NCBI RefSeq assembly: GCF_013378075.1
Contig: NZ_CP051131.1
Location: 1,984,001 to 2,048,000 of the forward strand
Direction of reading: 5' to 3'
Source: Parasphingopyxis algicola
GTDB taxonomy: Bacteria > Pseudomonadota > Alphaproteobacteria > Sphingomonadales > Sphingomonadaceae
DNA: 64,000 nucleotides
Shown here: piece after piece, positions 54,744 to 63,464 of the stretch
Layout of the letters: each line of letters begins with the position of its first letter
Position numbering within the stretch: the stretch's first letter is position 1
Position numbers and translations under genes: made by a program
The notes under the pieces: generated by a model
What the model saw: the letters and a program-made list of their open reading frames with translations, nothing else
Told to the model about the DNA's origin: nothing
Databases searched by the model: none

Positions 54744-55205
54744 TCAACTCTCGCCGAAATCCCGTTTTGCGAGCATCCAGCTGCCGGTCACCTTGGCGTG
54801 CAGCTTGCCGGTTTCGGCATGGACGAAGGTCGACTCGATGACCCCCAACCGCCGCGAACGGTTGAGTACATCGCTCTCGACGATCATCGTGTCGCCCACC
54901 TTGATCGGCCGGAAGAAGCGCGTCGAGAATTCCGCGGTCGAATAGCTCTCATCGCCCTGTGCCGTCGACCAGAAAGCGAAGGACTGCCCGGTATCGGCGA
55001 TGACGTTGACGACGCCGCCCTGGACGAGGCCGTCATATTGGCAATGGTGCATTTCGGGCGTCCATTCGAGCGTGAACCGACCCTTCTCGACGGCCGTGAA
55101 CACCATGCCCTCGAGCCCCATGCCGTCGATATACGGGGGCGGTCCGCCGCCCTCCACCGTGCCGTCGATTATCGTCCGAATGATCGCGATCGGGTCCTGT
55201 TGCAT
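54744..55205 (-). CDS. PaaI family thioesterase (hotdog fold)
   Basis: A 153-residue hotdog protein with the HHCQYDGLVQGGVVNVIADT segment, where the histidine and aspartate/glutamate of PaaI-like thioesterases sit, followed by FSTRFFRPIKVGDTMIVES and the ARVIEST-like strands. It hydrolyses acyl-CoA thioesters, with the substrate unknown. The start at 55205 (MQQDPIAIIRT) has only a weak ribosome-binding site. The gene is convergent with hppA and divergent from the following region. Confidence 0.88.
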   Translation of the reverse strand: MQQDPIAIIRTIIDGTVEGGGPPPYIDGMGLEGMVFTAVEKGRFTLEWTPEMHHCQYDGLVQGGVVNVIADTGQSFAFWSTAQGDESYSTAEFSTRFFRPIKVGDTMIVESDVLNRSRRLGVIESTFVHAETGKLHAKVTGSWMLAKRDFGES

Positions 55206-55255
55206 GGGTGCATCATATCATGGCTGTTCGGCGCGGCGAGCGCAGGAGCGTGCGG

Positions 55256-55290
55256 TTGCAACACTTGCAATTGCTGCAGAAATGTTGCAA
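55256..55290. promoter_or_regulatory. TTGCAA repeat cluster, candidate operator
   Basis: Three TTGCAA motifs with a nested TTGCTGCAG between them, 51-85 bases upstream of the thioesterase start. The TGC-rich pattern resembles PhaR-type operators of alphaproteobacteria, but no phasin gene follows. Confidence 0.3.
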
Positions 55291-55311
55291 TTCACCCTTT
55301 CCTGAACCTTG

Positions 55312-55345
55312 GCCCTGCTGGATTCGTCCGGCGGGGCTTTTTATT
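55312..55345 (+). terminator. orphan intrinsic terminator
   Basis: Eleven-pair stem GCCCTGCTGGA-TTCG-TCCGGCGGGGC followed by TTTTTATT, oriented rightward. No gene on the plus strand ends just upstream of it. Confidence 0.8.
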
Positions 55346-55555
55346 GGAACCACCGGCCAATATGGTTCGCGGATTAACCTTCTCCGCTAACGACCCGTCC
55401 GGCGCGCATTGCCGATCGGCCGGTATCGCGGGCGTGTCGCTAGCGTTGCGACGACAAGACCACGGAGAATCTCCCGCCGCTTCAATGTTTTGAGTTAGGC
55501 TCGGCTTAACGCTCTTTGGCTATGAACGGGCGCGACACAGGGGAGGTATATGCGC

Positions 55556-56770
55556 ATGCACCCGGCCGAAGCCCGTTCGGTAAAGCACAGTCTCGAGCTT
55601 CGGCGCGCGGAATCCGCCTGTGCCGCGCCGGTCGTATTCCACGACGGCCTGACGATTCCCGAACCGATGCACCCGGCCTGGGACGCGCTGGCCCCCGACG
55701 CCGCCGAGCCCAATCCCTTTGCCGAACGCTGGTTCCTCGAGGCCAGCCAGCGATATGCCGCCGGAGACGATGCGTGCCGGATGGCCGTCGTCGGCGACGA
55801 GACAGGGCTGGTCGGCATCACCCCGCTGGGCAGACAGAGCAACTATGGCCGGCTGAGCGTCGACCATGTCGAAAATTGGCAGCATGCCAACATGTTTCTC
55901 GGTACGCCGCTCATCCGCCGGGGCCGCGAAGAGGCGTTCTGGACGGCGCTCATAACCGCGCTCGACGAAGACGATTGGGCGCGGGGCTTCCTGCATCTCG
56001 ACGGGCTCGTCGAAGACGGCCCTGTGCATCGCGGTCTCGAAGCGGCCGCGCGATCCTTGGGGAGAGAGTGCGCGATCGTCCATCGCGAGGAGCGCGCGTT
56101 GCTGCACAGCGGTCTGTCTCCCGACGACTATCTGAAGCAAAATCTGCGCAAGAAGCGGCGCGACGAGTGCAAGCGGCTGCGCCGCCGTCTTGCCGAGCTC
56201 GGCCATCTCGATACGCGCGAATTGCAGGACGCCGGTGAACTCGCCGCCTGGTGCGACGATTTTCTCGAAATGGAGCGTTCGGGCTGGAAGGGGGAGACCG
56301 GTTCGGCCCTCTCCTGCTGCCCGGATGCTACCGCCTTTTTCCGCGAGACCCTGACCGCGGCCTTTGCGCGCCAGCGCCTCCATTTCCTCCGGCTGGAACT
56401 CGACGGCAAGCCGATCGCGATGCTGACCAGCCTGCTCGCACGGCCCGGCGCATTCGGGTTCAAGGCCTGTTTCGATCAGGACTATGCGCGCTTCTCGCCG
56501 GGCCTGCTGCTGCAGATCGACAATCTGCGGATGCTCGACGATCCGGATATCGACTGGCAGGACAGTTGTACGTCGCCCGGCCATCCGGTGGAGAAACTCT
56601 GGTCGGAACGCCGGTTGATCGTCCGGGTCACGGTCGATCTCAAGGGCCTGAAACGCCGTCTCGTCCATGCGGGCGCGCGGGCGCTCGAAAAAGGCTCGCG
56701 GAAACTGCGCGAACTGATCCCGGGAACCGCCGAAACACAACCGGCGAGGGACGCGGGGAAAAAGGCATGA
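55556..56770 (+). CDS. FemAB/BcsL-like GNAT-fold acyltransferase
   Basis: About 404 residues. The C-terminal half (about 195-370) holds the BioF2-like/FemAB acetyltransferase fold (PF13480 type), including LSPDDYLKQNLRKKRRDECK and RLHFLRLELDGKPIAMLTSL and FKACFDQDYARFSPGLLLQI. Related proteins transfer acyl groups in exopolysaccharide or cell-surface synthesis. The ATG at 55556 is preceded by AGGGGAGG at a 9-base spacing; an ATG at 55550 is only 3 bases from it. Its stop overlaps the next gene by 4 bp, so the two form a unit. Confidence 0.85.
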   Translation: MHPAEARSVKHSLELRRAESACAAPVVFHDGLTIPEPMHPAWDALAPDAAEPNPFAERWFLEASQRYAAGDDACRMAVVGDETGLVGITPLGRQSNYGRLSVDHVENWQHANMFLGTPLIRRGREEAFWTALITALDEDDWARGFLHLDGLVEDGPVHRGLEAAARSLGRECAIVHREERALLHSGLSPDDYLKQNLRKKRRDECKRLRRRLAELGHLDTRELQDAGELAAWCDDFLEMERSGWKGETGSALSCCPDATAFFRETLTAAFARQRLHFLRLELDGKPIAMLTSLLARPGAFGFKACFDQDYARFSPGLLLQIDNLRMLDDPDIDWQDSCTSPGHPVEKLWSERRLIVRVTVDLKGLKRRLVHAGARALEKGSRKLRELIPGTAETQPARDAGKKA

Positions 56771-57627
56771 GCGATCCGGTTTTCGTACCCGAGGCGGTTG
56801 CGGACCTGGCCGAAGCCTATCCCGAACAGCCCGTGCCGCTTCGTCACCGGCTCTCCGGACATCCCTTGCTGCAGCCGGACGCATTGATCGCGCTGGCGGG
56901 CCGCATGCGCCCCGACGACATGCTCTGCTTCCGCGGCGATATCGCGGTCGATCCGGGTCGCGCCGGAGCGCCGCCCAACGGCCTGTCGGCCGCGGAAACG
57001 ATCCGGTCGATCGCGACCAACAGGAGCTGGATGGTGTTCAAGGCCGCCGACCAGGATCCCGATTACGGGCAATTGCTGGACGGCCTGCTGGGCGAAGTCG
57101 CCGCGGTCGTCGAGCCCGTCACGGGCCCGATGCTCGGCCGCGAGGCCTTCATCTTCGTCTCCTCGCCCGGTTCGGTGACGCCGTTTCACATGGACGGCGA
57201 GCACAACATCCTGCTGCAACTGACCGGCGAGAAAAGAATGACCGTCTTTCCGGCGGACGACGAAAACCTCGCGCCCGGCGAGGCGCATGAGGCTTTCCAC
57301 CTCGAAGGCCATTACAACCTCGTCTGGCGGGACGATTTCGCCGCGCGCGGCACGGCGTTCCGGCTGACCCCGGGCGAGGCGCTCTACGTTCCGGTCAAGG
57401 CGCCGCACTGGGTGAAGAACGGCACGGAACCGTCGATTTCCCTGTCGATCACCTGGCGCTCGGCCTGGAGCTATGAAGAGCAATATGCGCGGCAGATGAA
57501 CGCGATGATGCGCCGGTTCGGGCTCGATCCGGCGGCGCCGAAGCGCTTCCCGCATCGCAACCGCGCCAAGTCGCTCGCCTGGCGGACGGTCGAAAAGGCG
57601 CGGCGGACGCTTGGCGGCGCGGGCTAG
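56767..57627 (+). CDS. JmjC/cupin-like Fe(II) oxygenase-type protein
   Basis: A 286-residue cupin-like protein. FHMDGEHN supplies a histidine-x-aspartate pair and APHWVKNGTE a later histidine, the spacing of JmjC/cupin_8 dioxygenases, with LLQLTGEKRMTVFP between them. These enzymes hydroxylate a protein or small-molecule substrate using 2-oxoglutarate, and substrates are unknown in bacteria. It overlaps the acyltransferase gene by ATGA, so the two probably act together on a surface product. Its stop overlaps the convergent TonB receptor's stop by 4 bp. Confidence 0.85.
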   Translation: MSDPVFVPEAVADLAEAYPEQPVPLRHRLSGHPLLQPDALIALAGRMRPDDMLCFRGDIAVDPGRAGAPPNGLSAAETIRSIATNRSWMVFKAADQDPDYGQLLDGLLGEVAAVVEPVTGPMLGREAFIFVSSPGSVTPFHMDGEHNILLQLTGEKRMTVFPADDENLAPGEAHEAFHLEGHYNLVWRDDFAARGTAFRLTPGEALYVPVKAPHWVKNGTEPSISLSITWRSAWSYEEQYARQMNAMMRRFGLDPAAPKRFPHRNRAKSLAWRTVEKARRTLGGAG

Positions 57628-60224
57628 AAACGCTTCCTGAAACTGAGCTCGACAGTGCGCCCCAGTGCATCGAGATAGCCGGGCTGATAGCTAAGCGGCA
57701 CGTCGCCATTCTGGTCGGTCACGCGGCGGATACCGCCGAAGACATTATCGATCCGCAGCGCCGCGCGGCTGCCGCGCAGGAACGGCACGTCCTCGACCAG
57801 ATTCTCCCGACTGTCGAAATTGAAAAACAGCCGCATATTGGCGGTGAAGAGATCGTCGAAAAACAGGTCGCTCGATCCCGGCAAATCCGAGCCGTCGATC
57901 CGTGCCGACCCGGTATATTCGGCCGAAATGCGCACCCCGATGCCATTGGCGAACAGGCCGCCTTCCAGTTCGACCGAATGGCGCGCAAGCGGCTCGGAAT
58001 CGTCGGTCACCGAACCATCGAGCAGGTCGAGTTCGGGAATGTCGGGGCGGATCAGCACCGTCTCGCTGAGCCGCCAATCGTGATACACCGAGAGCCGCCA
58101 GCGGCCGCCGCCAGCGCCGGGACGCATGAAGGCGCGCGGACCACCGCCCCTTGCGGAGCGATCGTCACCCGGCGGTCCACCCCCCGGTTCGGCGTCGGGA
58201 TTGTCTCGCTCGGGACGAGGGCCGCCCGCGCCCGGCGCGCCGCGCCGATCATCGCCGCCGCCACTTCGCCGTCCGTCACCGGAGTCTTCGCGCTCGCCGC
58301 CGATCCGGCCCGAAAGATTGATGCCATAGCGGATGCGTTCGGACCGGGTTTGCGCGAAATTGACCGGCCGCGCGTCAATGCCGACCAGATTGCCGGCTCC
58401 GTCGCGAACGACCCGGTCGGGAAATGCCGCCTCGATTTCCGGCGTAAGCAGCGGGAAGCTCGCTGTCACATTCTCGCTGCGATTGCGGATATATTCGGCG
58501 ACGAACCGAATGTCCCGTGAATTGCCCGGCGCGTAGTTGACCCCGAGCTTGAAGTCGCGGCGCTCCTCGGCCAGCAAATCCGGATTGCCGCCGGTGATCC
58601 GATCGACGAACACGCTCGTGCCGTTGGTGAAATCGAAAACGCTGACGGCGGGGGTTACGAGCAGCGGATCGCCGAGTTCGTCCACCGAGGGGGCCGCTTC
58701 CTCGCCGATCACGCTGACGAGAAAGCTCAGCCCGTCGACCGGTTCCCAGCTGAGCCCATAGCCATATTCGAGCAGGCCGCCGAAATCGCTGAGTTCGGAA
58801 TAGCCGATATTGCCGTTGATCGAGAGATCCCCGACAGCATCGAGCACGGCCTCGCGGCGGCTGGTCAGCGGAATATCGATATTGGCGCGCGCAAAGCGGC
58901 TTTGCCGATCGATATTGGCGGCCGTCACCACGGCTTGCTGCTCGGTCCGGCTGTCGATCGCGCGCCATTCGTATCCGGTCGTGAAACTCAGCGTCACCGT
59001 CCCGGCGGGAAGATCGAACGGGCTGCCCGCAAGGTTGAAATTCGCATCGGCATTCTGGGTGACGCTGCGCGCGAAATCGCGGGTGAAGCCGAGCCCCAGG
59101 CCGAGCTCGGGTGCGAAGGGATCGAGCGCGGGGTCGCCCGCCGCGATCCGCGCCTGCAGGCCGGAAAGATCGGACGCGCGTTCGGTCCGGATTTCGCTTT
59201 CGGCGCGGCTGTAATTGCCGGTAAAGGCCCAGCGGAATTCGGCGAACTGGCCATTGACGGTCAGCCCGGCCTCGGCGTCGCGCGTCGCCGTATCGCGTTC
59301 GAGCGCGCCGCCAACGCCCGGTAGGTAGCGGAACAGCGTTTCATCCACCGCGCTGCGCGCAAACGGACTTGACGCGGGTACAGTGAAACGCGCGCCCGGC
59401 AGGCCGAGCAGGGCGATACTGTCCCCATGGGTGTATTCGCCGCTCAATGTAGCGCTGAGCGTTTCGGAAAAGCGGTGATTGTAATTGGCGTTGAGCTCCA
59501 GCGTATCGCTCTCCGCGATCAGCGTCCGGAAATCGCCATTGTCGACGAACCCGAGATCGTCCGGCTGCGACTGGACGATGCCGCGATCGCCCTCCAGCAC
59601 GGCGGTTGCCGGCTGATATTCTATGTCGATGTTGAGCCGGTTATCCTCGCCGATCCGGGTAAAGGTCGCCTCGATTTCGCTGGCGATATAATCGCCCTGC
59701 GTCGAGCGCGCCTGCTCGATCTCGCCGGTCAGCGCGGCATAGTTCGGCTTGAGAATGAAATTGACGACGCGCTGGTCGGGCCGATAGCCGTAGCGCAGCG
59801 CCAGTTCCTCGGGGAATATCTGGACGCGCTCTATCGCTTCGGGCGGCAGATCGCGGATTTCGCGAAAGCCCGATATGCGCTGGCCGTTCAGCAGGATGAT
59901 GGGCCGCTCTCCGCTCCCTCGGCCGCGCGCCGATCCGGTCTGCGGCGCAATCGCGTCCAGAAGATCCTCGATCGAGGAGGCGCCGTAGCTGGCGATGTCT
60001 GCTTCCCCGAGCTCCTGCTCGACCGGGATGTTGCCGACCACCAGTCCACGCAACCGGGTGCCGGTGACGACGATAGGCTCGCCGTCCAGGTCCGCCGTCA
60101 CATCGGCCGAACCGGTATCGGCCGGCTCTTGCGCTGTCGCCGGAGCACCGAGCATCAGCCAGGACAAGGCGGTCAGATTCACCGGATGGCGGATGATCGG
60201 CGGAACGCAAACGATACTCGGCAC
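57624..60224 (-). CDS. TonB-dependent outer-membrane receptor with Gly/Arg-rich loop
   Basis: About 866 residues. A probable signal ([15 protein letters not shown]) is followed by the plug domain, with [20 protein letters not shown] and the conserved [10 protein letters not shown], then a 22-strand-type barrel ending LSFRKRF with the terminal aromatic. Residues about 642-706 are an unfolded, Gly/Arg/Asp-rich insert before the last strands. The gene moves a ligand across the outer membrane with TonB energy. The GTG start at 60224 is uncertain, since no good Shine-Dalgarno is visible. The ligand is unknown. Confidence 0.88.
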   Translation of the reverse strand: MPSIVCVPPIIRHPVNLTALSWLMLGAPATAQEPADTGSADVTADLDGEPIVVTGTRLRGLVVGNIPVEQELGEADIASYGASSIEDLLDAIAPQTGSARGRGSGERPIILLNGQRISGFREIRDLPPEAIERVQIFPEELALRYGYRPDQRVVNFILKPNYAALTGEIEQARSTQGDYIASEIEATFTRIGEDNRLNIDIEYQPATAVLEGDRGIVQSQPDDLGFVDNGDFRTLIAESDTLELNANYNHRFSETLSATLSGEYTHGDSIALLGLPGARFTVPASSPFARSAVDETLFRYLPGVGGALERDTATRDAEAGLTVNGQFAEFRWAFTGNYSRAESEIRTERASDLSGLQARIAAGDPALDPFAPELGLGLGFTRDFARSVTQNADANFNLAGSPFDLPAGTVTLSFTTGYEWRAIDSRTEQQAVVTAANIDRQSRFARANIDIPLTSRREAVLDAVGDLSINGNIGYSELSDFGGLLEYGYGLSWEPVDGLSFLVSVIGEEAAPSVDELGDPLLVTPAVSVFDFTNGTSVFVDRITGGNPDLLAEERRDFKLGVNYAPGNSRDIRFVAEYIRNRSENVTASFPLLTPEIEAAFPDRVVRDGAGNLVGIDARPVNFAQTRSERIRYGINLSGRIGGEREDSGDGRRSGGGDDRRGAPGAGGPRPERDNPDAEPGGGPPGDDRSARGGGPRAFMRPGAGGGRWRLSVYHDWRLSETVLIRPDIPELDLLDGSVTDDSEPLARHSVELEGGLFANGIGVRISAEYTGSARIDGSDLPGSSDLFFDDLFTANMRLFFNFDSRENLVEDVPFLRGSRAALRIDNVFGGIRRVTDQNGDVPLSYQPGYLDALGRTVELSFRKRF

Positions 60225-60312
60225 TGCGCGTTTCTTTCTCAGACTTTTTACACGATTACCGGATATCGCTGTCGTGACCGGCGACCCGATTTCCCTTCTA
60301 TGCCAAGCAATT

Positions 60313-60360
60313 GTCGCAGGGATATGTCGAAAGACGGAGCACATGTCGCAAATTGTCGCC
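60313..60360. promoter_or_regulatory. cluster of four GTCGMA motifs upstream of the TonB receptor
   Basis: GTCGCA (60313), GTCGAA (60326), GTCGCA (60345) and GTCGCC (60355) lie 89-136 bases upstream of the receptor start, on the plus strand. Spacings are 13, 19 and 10 bases. They may be regulator half-sites. Confidence 0.25.
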
Positions 60361-60494
60361 GCGCCCGGCAACGGACGATCCGCCCGATGGCCGGCCGACC
60401 GAATGGCGCAAACCGCCCGAAATCGGCCAACACCTTCCCTTTCGCGCGCTACCCCGCTATGGCGGCGCGAATTTTCGGGACTATATGGACGGAT

Positions 60495-60713
60495 ATGGCA
60501 AAAGAAGAACTGCTCGAGATGCGCGGACATGTTGTGGAATTGCTTCCCAACGCGATGTTCCGCGTCAAACTGGAAAATGATCATGAAATTCTCGGCCACA
60601 CGGCCGGCAAGATGCGCAAGAACCGCATCCGCGTGCTTGTCGGCGACGAAGTGCTGGTCGAGCTGACGCCCTATGACCTGACCAAGGGCCGCATCACCTA
60701 TCGCTTCAAATAA
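60495..60713 (+). CDS. infA: translation initiation factor IF-1
   Basis: A 72-residue IF-1, [20 protein letters not shown], with the S1-like OB-fold segments [20 protein letters not shown] and [16 protein letters not shown]. It occupies the ribosomal A-site during initiation. The start is fixed by homology. The Shine-Dalgarno upstream is weak (GGA). The infA-maf neighbourhood is conserved in alphaproteobacteria. The gene lies 16 bases before maf. Confidence 0.97.
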   Translation: MAKEELLEMRGHVVELLPNAMFRVKLENDHEILGHTAGKMRKNRIRVLVGDEVLVELTPYDLTKGRITYRFK

Positions 60714-60729
60714 GCCGGGACGCGCGTCG

Positions 60730-61311
60730 ATGCGCCCGCCGCCACTGGTCCTCGCCTCCGCCAGCCCGCGCCGCCGCGAATTGCTCGCCCGGATCGGCGT
60801 CGAACCGGCCGAAACGGACCCCGCGGATATCGACGAGACACCCCGAAGCGCCGAACGGCCGCGTCACTATGCGGTGCGCATGGCGGCGGAGAAGGCGGCC
60901 GCCGTCGCGCCGCGCCATTCCGGATCGCTCGTGCTGGCCGCCGACACGGTGGTCGCCGCGGGCCGTCGTATCCTCCCCAAGACCGAAGAAGAGGGCGAGG
61001 CGCGCACTTGCCTGAACCTGCTCAGCGGCCGGCGGCACCGCGTCTTGTCAGCCGTTACGCTGGTCGATGCCGAGGGGCAGGCGCACCACAAGCTCTCGAC
61101 CACGATCGTCACCTTCAAACGGCTGACGGACGCCGAGGTCGCCGCCTATCTCGCCCGCGGCGAATGGCGCGGCAAGGCGGGCGGCTATGCGATCCAGGGT
61201 TTCGCCGAATCCTGGGTCCGCTTCCTGTCGGGCAGCCATTCGGGCGTCATCGGCCTGCCGCTGTACGAGACGCGCACCTTGCTCGAACATGCCGGATACA
61301 GCCTTGGCTGA
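60730..61311 (+). CDS. Maf family nucleoside triphosphate pyrophosphatase
   Basis: A 193-residue Maf/YhdE-type protein. It opens LVLASASPRRRELLARIGV and has the core LAADTVVAAGRRILPKTEEE and GYAIQGFAESWVRFLSGSHS-like segments. It removes pyrophosphate from modified or non-canonical nucleotides (dTTP/UTP type). It follows infA by 16 bases and overlaps the RNase E/G-like gene by 23 bp, indicating an operon. Confidence 0.95.
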   Translation: MRPPPLVLASASPRRRELLARIGVEPAETDPADIDETPRSAERPRHYAVRMAAEKAAAVAPRHSGSLVLAADTVVAAGRRILPKTEEEGEARTCLNLLSGRRHRVLSAVTLVDAEGQAHHKLSTTIVTFKRLTDAEVAAYLARGEWRGKAGGYAIQGFAESWVRFLSGSHSGVIGLPLYETRTLLEHAGYSLG

Positions 61312-62308
61312 GTGGCTCTACGAGGACGGAATCGGCGAAGCGCGCGCGGCGCTCGTCGAGGACGGCGCCATCGTCGAAGCCCATATCGAAACCGAAAGCG
61401 GCGGGGCCCGGCCCGGCGCGATCTGCGAAGCGCGGCTGGCCGAAATCCTGCCGAACCGGCGCACGGGGCGCCTCGAGCTTGTCGGCGGCGAGGAGGCGCT
61501 GATCGATCCGCTGCCCGCCGGTGTGACCGAAGGCGCAACCCTGCGTGTCGAGATCGTCCGCTCCGCGATCCCCGAACCCGGACGGCGGAAGCGCGCCCGG
61601 GCGAAACCGGCGGCGAAGACGAAAACCGCGGCGACGGCGACGGCGCTGCGCGACCGGCTTACCGAGACGGGCACCCCGGTCCAAACGCTGGCGGCTCATG
61701 ATCCTGACGCATTGGAGGCGGCGGGCTGGTCCGAACTTCTCGAGCAGGCCGCGACCGGCGCGGTGCCGTTCCCCGGCGGCGCGCTGCGCATCGCGCTGAC
61801 CCCGGCGATGGCCGTGATCGATGTCGACGGCGCGCTGCCCCCGGCGGAACTGGCGCGGGCGGGCGCGAGGGCGGCAGGCGCAGCGATCCGCAAGTTCGAT
61901 ATCGGCGGATCGACGGTGATCGACCTGCCGAGTCTTGCGTCCAAAGCCGAACGGCAGGCGGCCGCCGAGGCGCTCGATGCCGCCCTGCCCCAGCCGTTCG
62001 AACGCACGGCCGTCAACGGCTTCGGCCTGTTGCAGATCGTCCGCCGCCGCGTTCGCCCCTCGCTGCTCGAACTCGCCCAGCATGAGAGCGCCCCGACGGC
62101 GGCCCGCGCGCTGCTGCGCCGGGCGGAACGCGTTGCGGGTTCGGGCGCGCGAACGCTGACCGCGCATCCGGCGATCATCGCGCATCTCGAAGGCCGGCCC
62201 GAATGGCGCGCCGCGCTCGAACGGAGGATCGGCGCGCCGGTCGCGCTCCGAGCCGATCCGGCAACCGGCTTGTGGGGCGGCCATATCAGCGCCGAGCACC
62301 CCGCCTGA
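61289..62308 (+). CDS. minimal ribonuclease E/G-like protein
   Basis: About 339 residues resembling the catalytic core of RNase E/G. It has the two acidic metal-ligand segments, AVIDVDGALPP and STVIDLPSLASK, but the S1 domain at the N-terminus is very reduced and the Cys pair for the zinc link (CPxC) is not visible. The middle (about 95-125) is a lysine/alanine linker. The start ATG at 61289 lies inside maf; a TTG at 61304 is an alternative. Catalysis is plausible but dimerisation and autoregulation would differ from classical RNase E. The yacG gene often following is not present. Confidence 0.8.
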   Translation: MPDTALAEWLYEDGIGEARAALVEDGAIVEAHIETESGGARPGAICEARLAEILPNRRTGRLELVGGEEALIDPLPAGVTEGATLRVEIVRSAIPEPGRRKRARAKPAAKTKTAATATALRDRLTETGTPVQTLAAHDPDALEAAGWSELLEQAATGAVPFPGGALRIALTPAMAVIDVDGALPPAELARAGARAAGAAIRKFDIGGSTVIDLPSLASKAERQAAAEALDAALPQPFERTAVNGFGLLQIVRRRVRPSLLELAQHESAPTAARALLRRAERVAGSGARTLTAHPAIIAHLEGRPEWRAALERRIGAPVALRADPATGLWGGHISAEHPA

Positions 62309-62365
62309 TCCGGCTATTTGCGCGTCCCGAATATTGTGCCAACGTGGCGGAAAGGAGAGGATACG

Positions 62366-63463
62366 ATGCTGACCAGGGGCGACGATTATCCGCTGCACCA
62401 GACGCCGGAACCGGTTGCCTATGCGGGCACCGACCGCAATTTCTACGACCGCTATTTCTTCAACGGCTATAGCGAGGACGGCAGCCTGTTCTTCGCCGCC
62501 GCGATGGGGCTCTATCCGCAGCTCGATATCATCGATGCGAGTTTCTGCCTGCTGATCGACGGCGTGCAGCACAATATCCGCGCTTCCCGGCGCCTCGGAT
62601 CGGAACGGCTCGACCTCGCGGTCGGCCCGGTCCGGATCGAGATCGTCGAACCGCTTCGGCAGCTGCGCCTTACCGTTTCGGACAATGACGGCCCGGTCAC
62701 GGCCGATATCGTCTTCACCGCGCGCCATGCGCCGATCGAGGAGCCGCGCTTCACCCGCCGCAACGGGCCGCGCATGTTCATGGACTATACGCGCATGACG
62801 CAAAGCGGCAGCTGGTTCGGAGCCGTCAGCTGCGACGGCCGCGATTTTGCGCTGTCGGGCGAAACGCATCTCGGGACGCGCGACCGGAGCTGGGGCATCC
62901 GCCCCGTCGGCGCGCCGGAGTCCCAGCCGCCGCCCGCTGGCTCGTTGCCGCAATTCTACTGGCTCTGGGCGCCGCTCAACTTCTCCCAACACGCCACTTT
63001 CTTCCACACCAATGACGATGCCGAGGGGGCCGGGTGGAACCGGCGGGCGGTGGTCGACACGTTGGGGAACGGCGCTACGGATTACGACCAGACCCGGTAT
63101 GAGGTCCGCTATGCAGGCGAGACGCGGCGCGTCGAATCGCTCCATGTGTCGCTGACGCCCGATGGCGACGCGGCGCTGCTGATCGAGCCGGCGGGCCCCG
63201 ACTTCCACATGTCGGGCCTCGGCTATACGCACCCGGTCTGGGGCCATGGCATGGATCATGGCAAGCTCGAAACCGCTTACGACACGATCCCGGCCGCCGA
63301 CGCCGATCCGCATCAGCAGCTGCACTGGCATATCCAGGCCTTTGCCCGGGCGACGCTGACGCTGGCCGGGGAGGAGCATCGCGGCCATGGCGTGCTCGAG
63401 CAGCTACTGATCGGGCCACACGCGCCGAGCGGCTTCACCGGATTGCTGGACCCGGCCGGCTGA
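62366..63463 (+). CDS. uncharacterised conserved protein paired with a kinase-like gene
   Basis: A 365-residue protein with no signal peptide and mostly beta-strands. Recognisable segments are NFYDRYFFNGYSEDGSLFFA, PRMFMDYTRMTQSGSWFGAV, RDRSWGIRPVGAPESQPP and GLGYTHPVWGHGMDHGK. I recall it as similar to DUF7064-type proteins, which resemble carotenoid hydratase or lipocalin-like folds. An AAAGGAGAGG site precedes the ATG. It is followed one base later by a phosphotransferase-like gene. The function is unknown; a role on a lipid or steroid-like substrate is a guess. Confidence 0.65.
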   Translation: MLTRGDDYPLHQTPEPVAYAGTDRNFYDRYFFNGYSEDGSLFFAAAMGLYPQLDIIDASFCLLIDGVQHNIRASRRLGSERLDLAVGPVRIEIVEPLRQLRLTVSDNDGPVTADIVFTARHAPIEEPRFTRRNGPRMFMDYTRMTQSGSWFGAVSCDGRDFALSGETHLGTRDRSWGIRPVGAPESQPPPAGSLPQFYWLWAPLNFSQHATFFHTNDDAEGAGWNRRAVVDTLGNGATDYDQTRYEVRYAGETRRVESLHVSLTPDGDAALLIEPAGPDFHMSGLGYTHPVWGHGMDHGKLETAYDTIPAADADPHQQLHWHIQAFARATLTLAGEEHRGHGVLEQLLIGPHAPSGFTGLLDPAG

Positions 63464-63464
63464 G

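Larger units (their letters stand above)
55206..55555. other. gene-free stretch with TTGCAA cluster and an orphan terminator
   Basis: This 350-base gap between the thioesterase start and the BcsL-like gene holds three TTGCAA motifs (55256-55261, 55265-55270, 55285-55290) in an AT-richer patch, and a strong rightward terminator at 55312-55345 with no recognised gene upstream of it on that strand. The rest, to 55541, shows no clear feature. A small RNA or a lost gene could explain the terminator. Confidence 0.55.

Noticed and set aside
55208-55390. A 60-codon protein on the plus strand upstream of the FemAB-like gene
   Set aside because: It reads through the strong terminator hairpin and has no Shine-Dalgarno or recognisable sequence.
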